Part shown: positions 1-8,688 of the stretch, piece after piece | How the letters are laid out: each line of letters starts with the position of its first letter | Numbering within the stretch: position 1 is the first letter of the stretch | NCBI GenBank assembly: GCA_027577415.1 | Contig: JANBQS010000040.1 | Location: 1-48,171, forward strand | Length of the DNA stretch: 48,171 bases | DNA from: Coemansia sp. RSA 922 | Lineage: Eukaryota; Kickxellomycota; Kickxellomycetes; Kickxellales; Kickxellaceae | Direction of reading: 5' to 3' | Notes under the pieces: model-generated | What the model was told of the DNA's origin: nothing | The model's database searches: none | The model's input: only the letters and a program-made list of their open reading frames with translations | Position numbers and translations under genes: made by a program

Positions 1-1080
1 CATAGACACATAGGACGGCTTACTGTACCTTGTATAGCGCAGAGAACAGAGCAGACAGGCTAGCACACAGGCAAAAGAAATAATAATAATAGACAGTGGA
101 CAAAATACTTCAACAAGAGGAAGAAGCCAGATGATAAGGAGTTGGACGCGCAAGGACCCGCCCACCCCGCCTGACGCAGGGATCAATTTTGGAAGGCTGT
201 CATTCAAGGCAGATTGCAATCTGCAGACAAGGCAGGAGAGACGCATCATCGCCGCGAGTTTGGGGCAAGGGAGGAGAACATCCTAGCACCAGTATCTACG
301 AGAGGGAGACATATGCTGGTTTATGCTCGATGCTGCAACATGTACGTGCGAATCTCCTTCGACATATGCCCTCCCTGCTCGCCATCATTTGGATGGTGCG
401 CAAATACCATGCACCTCCCTGCCGCCAAACGAGCCCTTGCTATGCGCAATCCATGTATGCCATATTAATGCGTACTCCCCCTTGCGCTTGGACGCAGCTG
501 ACAGTGTCTGTGCAACAGGCGTTGGGGGGAGAGAGGGAGCGCAACTGCCGCCACCCCTACTGATAAACGATACTGGGGCCTATTGTCTATTATGCGCGGC
601 GCAACGCCAGCCGTACTAAGCGCCTCAAGTTTAGTTGGCCTCGTCATATCTACATGGTATCAGCCCCAAGGTGTCGAGCTAGCAATACATGCCAAATGGC
701 CCTGATGCAAAGTCGGCTCATCACGGCACTTTTCGCACATATCCAGAATCGATGCAGGTGTGCTTGAGCGCCTTGCATACATGCGCTGCACTTGTCGGGG
801 ATGCTGCACTTGCTTTGGAAAGCGCAGAGCGAGTGAACCAATAGCAGCAACCACCATTACTACGCGCACTTCTTTGGCACACCAAGGGCCCTTTGGCATG
901 TCCTCACATGCGCAGTCCTAGCATGACGTGATGCAGGCCGATATGCTCGCTACACGCTTTCTCTGCTAACAGTGCCTATATTTGCTGCGCCAGGCTCTCT
1001 GTGCAAAAAAAATGTCACAGTAAACGTTCTCTTTGGATATTATATATCTAGACGTTGTTCTGCCTCTTTGCTAAAGAAAA
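1..1080. other. Intergenic lead-in, no gene recognised
   Basis: About 1.1 kb upstream of the glycogenin-like gene. Several short ORFs exist on both strands, but they overlap each other, are rich in Cys, His, Arg and Met, and resemble no family I know. No tRNA or rRNA and no clear repeat was seen. The last 100 bases are AT-rich and carry the promoter of the next gene. Confidence 0.6.
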
Positions 1081-1088
1081 TATAAAAA
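1081..1088 (+). promoter_or_regulatory. TATA box of the glycogenin-like gene
   Basis: TATAAAAA lies 93 bases before the ATG at 1174 in an AT-rich stretch, a fitting core promoter distance with a short 5' UTR. Confidence 0.5.
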
Positions 1089-1173
1089 GAAAATATTAGC
1101 GATATACATTTCTCGCCGTCACTTTAATTCTCCGCGTATCTTTTCTGTTTTCATATTTTGCGACTTGTAAACA

Positions 1174-2553
1174 ATGTCAGATACTAATTCCGCTATAAAG
1201 CGTGTATGCTTTGCCACTTTGCTCACAACCGACTCGTATGTGCATGGCGCTCTGGTGTTGGCTGCCTCGCTACGCGCCACCGGAACTCGGCACGAGATTA
1301 TATGTCTAGTAGCCGACGGCCAGCTATCGCGCCCAGCGCTCGAGCGTCTGGCTCCGGCATTTGACCGCATAGTCAGCGTGCCTATTCTGGATACAAACGA
1401 CGCCAACAACTTGGCGCTGCTGGGCCGCCCCGACTTGGGCTCGACAGTGACCAAGATCGGCATATGGGGGCTGACAGAGTACGAGCGCGTCGCCTTTCTC
1501 GATGCTGACACGCTTGTACTCGACCAAATTGACTCGCTACTCTGCTTGGACTCATCCGTCGAACTGTTGCCAGGCGATGCGGCTGTTGGCCGCGACTATC
1601 GTCCCAACGGCGGTATGGCTAACGAGGGTCTACTGGCAGCTGCGCCTGACTTGGGTTGGCCGGACTGCTTCAACTCGGGCGTTTTTGTCGCAAAACCCTC
1701 CACCACGACGCACACACGCTTGCTTGCCTTGCTCGCCAGCCAAGGCTCATTTGATGGTAAAGTATCCATGATGAAAATGCGGACCAATCTCATCCAATCC
1801 GCAGAGGCAGTCGCATACCCTCCTCACCCCCAACCATATGCAACATGTGCTTGGACAATCATCCTCTCATCCAGTATCATTATCGATTTGCATGCAATCT
1901 CCACTATCGATGTGCATAATGTAGGCGGAGATCAGGGACTACTCAATGCCTATTTCGACGACTGGAGCCGCGCCGACCATACCCGCCGCCTGCCATTTGC
2001 CTATAATACGACATCAACGAGCTTTTACACTTATGCGCCGGCGTTTGCCCATTTCGCGGATTCTATCAAGGTCGTGCACTTTATCGGCGCACAGAAGCCT
2101 TGGAAATGGCGTCGCGCTCACGATGGCTCCTTACTATTAGGCGCCACAGCCGCTACTCCCTATGACTCTAACGCATCGCCATTTGCCGTGTTTATCGAAA
2201 AGTGGTGGAATGTCCATGACACCCACGTATCTTTGTGGTCGCCCGCCAAGGGTCATTTCAGCCAGGAAGTGGCGTTGTCGCTCTCCGAGCACTATGGCCC
2301 TGGCTCTGCTTTAGGCTGTGTTGCGCGCGAGCAGCCTTCTCTGAGTGTAGCCTCGCTGTCGCTTTCGTCGCACCAGTTGGATGATGCGTGGAAGAGAGAA
2401 GGAAACAACTATGCCTCTATCGAAAGCCGCGGTACTAGTGAAAATGGTTGGAGTGAGTTCATGCCCGCTCACGACTTTGCTCTTAGCCCATTGAGTTCAG
2501 GGGCTTCTTCTAGCCACTCTAGCGGTATCAATTTAAACCGCCAATCTGACTAG
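1174..2553 (+). CDS. Glycogenin-like GT8 glycosyltransferase (exons 1174-1756 and 1925-2553)
   Basis: Family 8 glycosyltransferase of the glycogenin type, which in other organisms starts glycogen by self-glucosylation from UDP-glucose. Visible hallmarks are an N-terminal Rossmann-like start (CFATLLTTDSYVHGALVLAASL), the DADTLVLD motif carrying the metal-binding DxD, the CFNSGVFV segment, and GDQGLLN followed by VVHFIGAQKPWKW. The open frame runs through 459 codons, but 1757-1924 is best read as a 168-base GT-AG intron: it starts GTAAAGTA, ends ATGTAG, and removing it joins SFDG directly to GDQGLLN as in the family. The spliced product is 403 residues. The C-terminal third is Ser-rich and low complexity, as in fungal glycogenins where it holds glucosylated Tyr and the glycogen synthase contact. 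Plant and fungal GT8 galactinol-synthase-like enzymes are the alternative. Confidence 0.85.
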   Translation: MSDTNSAIKRVCFATLLTTDSYVHGALVLAASLRATGTRHEIICLVADGQLSRPALERLAPAFDRIVSVPILDTNDANNLALLGRPDLGSTVTKIGIWGLTEYERVAFLDADTLVLDQIDSLLCLDSSVELLPGDAAVGRDYRPNGGMANEGLLAAAPDLGWPDCFNSGVFVAKPSTTTHTRLLALLASQGSFDGKVSMMKMRTNLIQSAEAVAYPPHPQPYATCAWTIILSSSIIIDLHAISTIDVHNVGGDQGLLNAYFDDWSRADHTRRLPFAYNTTSTSFYTYAPAFAHFADSIKVVHFIGAQKPWKWRRAHDGSLLLGATAATPYDSNASPFAVFIEKWWNVHDTHVSLWSPAKGHFSQEVALSLSEHYGPGSALGCVAREQPSLSVASLSLSSHQLDDAWKREGNNYASIESRGTSENGWSEFMPAHDFALSPLSSGASSSHSSGINLNRQSD

Positions 2554-2754
2554 TTTTCCTTAGGGGCGCAACTTTTTATTATCGTCACTAGCGATGACAT
2601 GAAACATGTTGCTTGACTTTGGTACCACTTTTCTGACGAATGAAGAAATTACACAGACAGTTCTTTCTAATGTAAACCAATGATAATTTAAGTATCTGAA
2701 TAGGAAAGTAGGCATAGGTGATACGTCCAGCGTACCAAATTTATTAACATTTAA

Positions 2755-3300
2755 TTATAAGACACGACCATTGACGTGACCGTTATCGATATGAGCATTA
2801 TCGTCTCGATCGTCATAATCTTGATCGTCATAGACTTCATCACTATCGACCTCATCGCTGTCGACTTGGTCGCTATAGTCTTCGTCGCTATCGTCTTGGT
2901 CGCTATAGTCTTGGCCACTATCAACTTGCTCGCTATCGTCTGGAGAGCTATCGATTAGAGGGTCACTGACCAAATCGTTACGTATACCCTCAACCCTATC
3001 ATCCACATCTTCTTCGTAACCGTAAATGATATATTTACAATCATCGTCGATATCAGGCTCCGCGTCGTTTAAATGTCTTAGCCACCCGTAGTTAACATTG
3101 TACATATCATAAATTCGACCATCAGTACCATTAAGCAAATAACGAATGTTAATCCTGTATCTTTGGACTCGTAAGGCGTCTAAGTTAGTAATAGCACGAC
3201 GACTGAATGTACGATAGGTGGGCCTACCCATATTATCTCTCAAGTACGCGATAATAATTCTGTTGGGATTGGTATAATCTTCAGGTCTAACGCGTCGCAT
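2755..3300 (-). CDS. Unknown protein with acidic pentapeptide-repeat tail
   Basis: A 181-residue ORF I do not recognise. Residues 1-95 are mixed and Arg/Tyr-rich (starts MRRVRPEDYTNPNRIIIAYL) and could fold. From about residue 95 the protein becomes extremely acidic, and residues 120-155 are degenerate five-residue units of the form DSDE(V/D) or YSDQ(D/V). There is no signal peptide or membrane segment. A clean TATATAAA on the minus strand at 3401-3408, 101 bases before the ATG, and an AT-rich leader support a real promoter. The tail could bind basic partners such as histones or ribosomal proteins, but that is a guess. It sits in a block of lineage-specific genes. Confidence 0.55.
   Translation of the reverse strand: MRRVRPEDYTNPNRIIIAYLRDNMGRPTYRTFSRRAITNLDALRVQRYRINIRYLLNGTDGRIYDMYNVNYGWLRHLNDAEPDIDDDCKYIIYGYEEDVDDRVEGIRNDLVSDPLIDSSPDDSEQVDSGQDYSDQDDSDEDYSDQVDSDEVDSDEVYDDQDYDDRDDNAHIDNGHVNGRVL
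2839..2943. repeat. 15-bp coding minisatellite, about 7 units
   Basis: Seven imperfect head-to-tail 15-base units of the type GTCGCTATAGTCTTG keep the reading frame and encode, on the minus strand, the acidic five-residue repeats of the 2755-3300 protein. The length divisible by three suggests expansion under coding constraint. Confidence 0.75.
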
Positions 3301-3400
3301 TGTGATAATATACTTTTAGTAGTGTGACGGTGATGGAGTAAAGAGAAGATAGAATGGCACTTTGTTTTATTTGATTGAAAAATGCTGGCGCAGGGTGGGC

Positions 3401-3408
3401 TTTATATA
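3401..3408 (-). promoter_or_regulatory. TATA box for the acidic repeat protein gene
   Basis: Reads TATATAAA on the minus strand, 101 bases upstream of the ATG at 3300. It lies inside a plus-strand ORF (3382-3714), which argues against that ORF being a gene. Confidence 0.55.
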
Positions 3409-3790
3409 CCTGCCATGAGAAGGCAAAAAAAGGAGCGCAGTCCAATTCTCCCCAAAGGTGGCGCAGTCTTCTCCCAGCCAGTGCAAAACAAAACTAAAAA
3501 TAAGTCTCGCCTTAAAGAAGGTGAAAGAAGCTGTGGTTTGGGCACCCCCAAAAAACTAAGGGCCAATTCCAAAATTATCTATGCCATTGACACGCTCAAA
3601 AAAAACGAGGCTGTGTTAATTTTGATATTAAAGATTATCGAGTCCTCTACCAATGGCGTGGACAAAGTAGCTCCTATATTGACGGGTTATTGGCACTTGT
3701 TTCTCAGAAAGTAAAGAATATATGCTTGGTAAAGGAAATATATTCATCTATATGAATGTCCTTCGTTAAAGGTACTTTGGGCGAAATGAA

Positions 3791-4271
3791 TTAACGCCCA
3801 GCTCTCGTGGTCTTATGAAATGAAAATCTCATCCGTGGTTTCCCTATGAGGCAGACACCCGATTGGGTATTTGGCAAGCAGGGCATGTGTGTGTATAATC
3901 CATCCCAACTTTGAGCTGTGATCGCCATCGCGCAACATAATTTATAGAGCGGTGTGTTGTCATGCAATGCAGCCTTTATTAGCCCCTTAAACATCGGAAG
4001 TTTAGCAAATACAAAGCACACTGGATCGTCAATGGTGTCCTTACTAAACGTAGACTTGTGATCATTAGACTCAACCCTACCATTGCTGCTTACAATGTGA
4101 AGAGATGTTTGATCCATGTATTTATTATTTCCCCCTTAAATATTGCTTCAATCAAATTGTTTCCAGCTTGCTTATACGTTTTCCTGTACAATTCTGATTA
4201 TTCGCATCAGTCGAATGAACTTTCCATCCAACTACATGAATTACAGGACACTGAGTGATATCGTTGACCAT
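3791..4271 (-). CDS. Duplicated unknown gene, copy A (predicted exons 4178-4271 and 3791-4134)
   Basis: Homologue of the gene at 5139-5504. The shared start is MVNDITQC against MVNNITNC, then NQNCTG in both, then TSLHIVSSNG against TSLYIVSKNG and similar hydrophobic segments. Read straight through, copy A hits a stop after about 40 codons. A 43-base segment, 4177 down to 4135 on the minus strand, starts GTATAAGC and ends TTTAAG, and removing it restores one frame of about 145 residues. Copy B has no matching intron, so the segment could be a real tiny intron or copy A could be a decaying pseudogene. No signal peptide and no known domain. The TATA box, 5' leader and start context are strongly conserved with copy B. 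Confidence 0.45.
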
Positions 4272-4377
4272 TGTTAGTCGAGGTGATGAGAATAAAACTA
4301 GTTAAGGGCAGATACTTGAAAATAATAGTGTTGTGAAGAGAGGAGAGGGGAAAGAAGTAATGGCATCCACGGGTGAT

Positions 4378-4386
4378 CTTTTTATA
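4378..4386 (-). promoter_or_regulatory. TATA box of copy A
   Basis: Reads TATAAAAAG on the minus strand, about 107 bases upstream of the copy A ATG (4271). The same element and surrounding leader are conserved at 5612-5620 before copy B. Confidence 0.6.
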
Positions 4387-4420
4387 CCATGCTTGGAGTG
4401 GCCGCCGACGCAACAAAAGT

Positions 4421-4447
4421 GAGAGAGAGAGAGAGAGAGAGAGAGAG
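4421..4447. repeat. (GA)n microsatellite
   Basis: Thirteen uninterrupted GA dinucleotides just upstream of the copy A core promoter. Copy B keeps an interrupted version near 5656-5673. Confidence 0.9.
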
Positions 4448-4803
4448 CTGCGGCAGAAGTATTTCCCCAACATTTTTACCGTCGTCATTGTCATTGACGT
4501 CATTGTCGTCATAGCAGTGTTTTTAAAAAAGGAGTGTAAGAACTATAAAACGAGAATGGACAAACGAAAATCGAAAGGGGCACAAAAAAACCTCTGGCAA
4601 TAGGAAATGAGGCTGTGCGAAAAAAAAAAAAAGAAAAAAGATTTGGATACGACTAAAAGCAGACAAAAAATTCGGAAACAGAACGAAAACTGACGTCACA
4701 GCTATCGGTGAACACTGGCCATGGATTTCCTCTCAAGGAGCAGCGTCTATTATTACCAACATTCAAAAATCTGGATTAAGTAGACCCAGAATACATAATC
4801 ACT

Positions 4804-4990
4804 TTATTGCTTTCCGGTACGGGGGCGGTTGGCGCCTGCACCTGCACCTGGAGCCTGGTTGGCAGCGTTGCTGCTGCCACTGTTGGTGGTGCGGCTGCAC
4901 AATCCACGGGTGGACCAAACGCCTTTAAACTCGCTCGACCCGCTGAGGAGTAGAGCCGGCTCCTTCTGCTTGGCAGAAAGTAAATGTCTT
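4804..4990 (-). pseudogene. Coding-like C-terminal fragment ending in RTGKQ
   Basis: The minus strand reads an open frame ending SNAANQAPGAGAGANR then PRTGKQ and stop. The same terminal peptide (NQAPGAGAG, two or three residues, RTGKQ, stop) is in frame in the duplicated block, ending at 5955, where the frame is closed by a stop only about 30 codons upstream. The higher GC of 4801-4980 and preservation of the peptide suggest a former coding 3' end. I do not recognise the parent protein, and no promoter or clear start is visible, so it looks like a relic. Confidence 0.3.
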
Positions 4991-5138
4991 GAATCAAAAT
5001 GACAATATTCTAAGGAACTCAAATATATTTATTGTTGTAAGTGAAGGAGGGTATTGCTTTAAAAGTATTATACTAGAAGCATACACGTACGTCACTCTCT
5101 ACAAAACTGTCTATACTTTGAAAAAACCCTATCACCAA

Positions 5139-5504
5139 TCATCTTTTTTGATGACTATGGCATCCATATGAAATCCTACAAAAGTAATCATAGACTGACT
5201 CCTTAGAGTCTTCACAACATTTCACTATGCCAGCGTAAGTTAAATGGTGACAAAACACAAAAACTACATGATCTGGGATTTTGTTTTCGCTAAATCCGTC
5301 AGCCTGAGAATTACACTCCACGTCGCCATTTTTAGAAACAATATATAGCGAGGTGTGGCCAGAAATTTGCGTACATTTCTTATATACCTTGTCGGCAGCA
5401 GATGAAAAGGTATCACCAGTACAATTTTGGTTATTATTAGGCGAAGATTCAAAAGCATCCTTTGAAATTTGCAGAAGAAAACAGTTGGTAATATTATTGA
5501 CCAT
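5139..5504 (-). CDS. Duplicated unknown gene, copy B
   Basis: A 121-residue intact ORF starting MVNNITNCFLLQIS, with eight cysteines and segments NQNCTG, TSLYIVSKNG and VVFVFC shared with copy A. No signal peptide, membrane span or family I know. The TATA box (5612-5620) and leader are conserved with copy A. The C-termini differ: copy A continues with a Cys-containing tail where copy B ends in HSHQKR. It is probably the functional member of a lineage-specific pair. Confidence 0.55.
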   Translation of the reverse strand: MVNNITNCFLLQISKDAFESSPNNNQNCTGDTFSSAADKVYKKCTQISGHTSLYIVSKNGDVECNSQADGFSENKIPDHVVFVFCHHLTYAGIVKCCEDSKESVYDYFCRISYGCHSHQKR

Positions 5505-5611
5505 TGCTAATCGAGGTGATGAGAATAAAACTAAATACTAAGAGCAGATACTTGAAGATAATAGTGTTGTGAAGAGAGGAGAGAGAACGAGGAATGAAAT
5601 CCACAGGTGAG

Positions 5612-5620
5612 CTTTTTATA
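5612..5620 (-). promoter_or_regulatory. TATA box of copy B
   Basis: Reads TATAAAAAG on the minus strand, about 108 bases upstream of the ATG at 5504 and conserved with copy A. Confidence 0.6.
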
Positions 5621-6225
5621 CCATGCTTGGGGTGACCGCTGAGGCAGCAAAAAAGAGCGAGAGTGAGAGAGAGATCGGTGACAAAAGGCATTACCCAACA
5701 TTTTTTTCATCGTCAATGCCATCGAAATCATTGTCACTGGCATCAACGTCATTGTCGCCGTCATCATAGTCGTCATAGTAGAGTTGTGATAAGGGGGAAA
5801 TGGTAATGAACACTACATGATGAGGCTGCATGATCGAAAGTGGGTGTCATAGCTATCTGTGAACACTGGCCATGGATGTCCCCACAAAGAGCAGCGTCTA
5901 TTATTGCTAATGATTAAAAATCTGGATTAAGTAGACCCAGAATACATAATCACTTTATTGCTTTCCGGTGCGAGAGCAGTTGGTGCCTGCACCTGCACCT
6001 GGAGCCTGGTTTCCAGCGCTGCTGTTGTCACTGTCGGATGGTCGCTAGATGCTGCAAATCCACAAATATCGATCCAGACATTAGTGCTGGGAATCCGCAG
6101 CAATCGTAAGTGGTAATCAACTACAAAAATGAGGAGGAAAGAGGGGAGCAGCCATCTCTCCTCTCTTTCTCTTCTCTCTTGTTCATTCTACCCATTTCTT
6201 TTATTCGTTTGGTACTAACGTTAAT

Positions 6226-7938
6226 ATGAGAAAGTGTCTCACCGCTATTGGCATCCCACCTTCGGCCACATTGGATGAACGCATCAGAGGCCTCTTTCCG
6301 CCTGGAGCCATGTATGACTGCGATCCCGAGCCAATGGGTACCCTTGCTGAAAGGCGGATGCGTCAGATTAGTAGCGATATTCGTTCTAAGCCCGACTGGA
6401 TGGAGACGATTGGTAACGCAGACGCTCGTGCTGGCTGGGCCGCCGAAGCCAAAGCAAGGTGGCTGACTGGCGTTGAGTTTGCATACGTACTGGATGAACT
6501 GGAATATTACGCGTCTCTACATCCACCAGGCAGCAACATCAAACTTAGTGCAGCAGATGGCGTGTGGTTCTCTGATACGCTTGTTGACGACAAGACCACA
6601 AATGAGCTCAGGGACTATGCAGCCATTCTTGAGAGCGTGCCAGATCGTCAAAAAGACTGGCACCCAAATGACCGCTCTCGCGTACTCAATTTGATAGACC
6701 CGTCACTGTTTCCATTGATATATAGCCACTCAAAGCTGTATCGTCAGATCAGTACGTCCCCACAGGCAGCGCTTAAGCTTGGAGTGGTCGGGGAGTTTCC
6801 TGGGTCCATTGACGAGTGGCACAAGACTTTAAACGCCAATGAAGGCGGGGAGTCTGAATACCACCTCCCGACGGGGCATGGGCGGTATTGGTCTTATATT
6901 TCTAACAAATTTAGCTGGTTACCGTCCGAGTTTCGCGTTGACGGCAATGGTGCTGTCACTATAGAGTCATACATCAACAACTTGCACCCCGTCAAGCATG
7001 CAGCGCTGTACCCGATTATTGCCGGTGTTTTTTCCTATTTTCTTCCACTTTTGGAACAAGTGGTGACCGATCTAGTGCATCCGCGTCAGCCACGAGTGAA
7101 ACCAGATTCGTCAAAATACTACAAGAGTGATGAGCCTCTACCCGACCGTAACGACGATTACTACGAGGAGGATCTTATTCTCTGGAAGGACCGCGCAACA
7201 TTTGTCCACCCGCAACCTGAGCCGTTTGTTGCGCCCGCACGCCCTATAAATCCATACAAGCTCTGTGGTCGGCGACTACAGGCCATTGTCAAAATGTCCA
7301 ACGTTGAGCTGACGTCAAAGAGGCCAATATACGGCGGCAAGGACTGGAGCATAGCGGGCTTGGCTAATGAACGCATTATTGCCACCGGGGTATTCTTTTA
7401 TGACATGGCAAACATAGCTCCTGTCAGTCTGGGATTCCGCGAGGCAATTTGTCCTTGGGGCTTTGAGGCTGAACAATTTGACACTGAATCGGTTGTTAAG
7501 GCGTACGGTATAGAGCCAAGCCAACTGTGCAGCGATGACTCCATATCGCAGGAGCTAGGAGGTGTTGGCATTAAAGATGGACGATGCGTGGTGTTTCCCA
7601 ACATACACCAGTACAAGTTTCCCAAGCTCAAGCTAGCTAACAAGACCAAGCTTGGCCACTGCAAGATGCTTACGTTTTACTTTGTGGATCCTACTACGCG
7701 CATTCCGTCGACAGAGATTGTGCCACCCCAGCAGCAAGACTGGTATTTTGATGATGTCTTTGGATATGAACCGTTCCGCAGTTTGCCGCAGCTGATAGTG
7801 GACGGCATATTGGCCAAGGTCAATTTTCCAATTTCACTCAAGGAGGCCAAGAAGCTTCGTCTACAGGTGCGCCAGGACGACGTTTGTGAGCATATTTCAT
7901 ATGAGCTATTTTCTCCAAGATATTATTTTAGCTCCTAG
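6226..7938 (+). CDS. DUF4246-family protein, predicted metal and 2OG ligands lost
   Basis: A 570-residue cytosolic protein of the fungal DUF4246 family, thought to have a jelly-roll 2-oxoglutarate oxygenase-like fold. The C-terminal half carries the family signatures: LQAIVKMSNVELT, YGGKDW followed by ANERIIATGVFFYD, CVVFPN, and DPTTRIPSTEIVPPQQQDWY. From memory the family reads WHVEG, QHR and GHRK at the positions expected to hold the HxE...H metal triad and the 2OG-binding Arg. Here they are WSIAG (Ser375, Ala377), QYK (Tyr463) and GHCK (Cys479), so all four predicted ligands are replaced. The frame is intact and start and length fit the family, so this looks like a non-catalytic member rather than a broken gene. 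Pyrimidine-rich sequence at 6155-6205 precedes the ATG. Confidence 0.8.
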   Translation: MRKCLTAIGIPPSATLDERIRGLFPPGAMYDCDPEPMGTLAERRMRQISSDIRSKPDWMETIGNADARAGWAAEAKARWLTGVEFAYVLDELEYYASLHPPGSNIKLSAADGVWFSDTLVDDKTTNELRDYAAILESVPDRQKDWHPNDRSRVLNLIDPSLFPLIYSHSKLYRQISTSPQAALKLGVVGEFPGSIDEWHKTLNANEGGESEYHLPTGHGRYWSYISNKFSWLPSEFRVDGNGAVTIESYINNLHPVKHAALYPIIAGVFSYFLPLLEQVVTDLVHPRQPRVKPDSSKYYKSDEPLPDRNDDYYEEDLILWKDRATFVHPQPEPFVAPARPINPYKLCGRRLQAIVKMSNVELTSKRPIYGGKDWSIAGLANERIIATGVFFYDMANIAPVSLGFREAICPWGFEAEQFDTESVVKAYGIEPSQLCSDDSISQELGGVGIKDGRCVVFPNIHQYKFPKLKLANKTKLGHCKMLTFYFVDPTTRIPSTEIVPPQQQDWYFDDVFGYEPFRSLPQLIVDGILAKVNFPISLKEAKKLRLQVRQDDVCEHISYELFSPRYYFSS

Positions 7939-8249
7939 TTGCGCTTCATTTAGTGTGGTTTAAGTATCGAGTGCTGTTAAAATGTTGTTGTTGCACAGTG
8001 TTATTTTCCGCGCTTGGTTACTATGACACATGTATCGGCTGGGCACTTAATATAGCTACATTGTAATGGATTATTGGCGCTGAAATTAGTGTGGTCTAGC
8101 CAAAACATCTCACAATGTAAGGTGTAGCGGAGCGGAGTAAGAATATAAAATAGAATATCATAGCATAGCGAATATGTACCAATAAAGAGTAAAGTGTAAG
8201 CAATAATCATATCCTGATTAGCCGCGCGCCTGTTGTTTATATGACCTCA
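7939..8249. other. Intergenic, no gene recognised
   Basis: AT-rich 3' flank of the DUF4246 gene. A TATAAAA (8143) and AATAAAG (8181) are present on the plus strand without a convincing ORF between them. The 69-residue minus ORF at 8001-8210 is Leu/Tyr/Cys-rich and resembles nothing. Confidence 0.5.
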
Positions 8250-8452
8250 ATGCAGCTCTCTTCCATAGCCACTGTCGTTTGGCATACAAAGGGGGTTATC
8301 TTTGCTCGTCTTCGCAGAGCTCCTCCCAGTCTGCTACCGACTCTGGAAGCCAAACTAGTACCGAGTCGAGCCGCCCGAACTCTGCAGCTGGCCTCTCAGC
8401 CGTTGGATCGCTGGCCGTGTTTGCGTCGGTGCTTGTCGTAAGCATGTTCTAA
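8250..8452 (+). pseudogene. Relic of a GPI-anchored, Ser/Thr-rich surface protein
   Basis: The frame ending at TAA 8450-8452 encodes 44 residues of classical GPI-protein C-terminus: SSSQSATDSGSQTSTESSRP, then a small-residue omega region (NSAAG), then a hydrophobic tail (VGSLAVFASVLVVSMF). Upstream of 8318 this frame has no start, but another frame offers ATG at 8250 with a signal-peptide-like start (MQLSSIATVV). The body expected between the two is missing. This fits a gene that lost its middle by internal deletion, or a last exon behind the TTCGCAG at 8311-8317 whose upstream exons I cannot find. Confidence 0.45.
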
Positions 8453-8688
8453 TTACGTTCAATATAGGCGCATATGACGCCAATCTCGCTATCCGTCTCC
8501 TCTTCTTTTGGGCTGGATTGACATAATCCAGATATTACAAAGAAGGCTTTGCACCAATTTTCTACTCCAGACAACTAAATGCTGATCCTATAGACGCTGT
8601 TGCGAACCTGAGGAGAGGTTCTTGTCCTCTTGCTCCCTTTTATTATTTTGTTGCCAAATATCTCTTACACTAGCAAACCATTACTCAA

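Larger units (their letters stand above)
3791..4890. repeat. Segmental tandem duplication, unit A
   Basis: The unit shares with 5139-6045 the coding region (diverged), the 5' leader and TATA region (about 4262-4440 against 5495-5670, highly similar), and a distal block (about 4708-4860 against 5859-6012, including the CTGGATTAAGTAGACCCAGA segment). Order and orientation match, so it is one direct tandem duplication of about 1 kb with later indels. The interval 4450-4707 has no gene I can support. Confidence 0.75.
5139..6045. repeat. Segmental tandem duplication, unit B
   Basis: Second, shorter unit of the direct duplication described for 3791-4890. The distal block includes the shared CACTGGCCATGGAT and GCAGCGTCTATTATT segments and ends near 6045, before the pyrimidine-rich promoter of the next gene. 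Confidence 0.75.

Noticed and set aside
1757..1924. snoRNA in the glycogenin intron, suggested by ATGATGA at 1767
   Set aside because: No CTGA box D in the intron and no closing stem.
3382..3714. 110-codon ATG ORF on the plus strand, Lys-rich
   Set aside because: It overlaps the TATA box and leader of the divergent 2755-3300 gene, has low-complexity Lys/Arg content and no recognisable domain.
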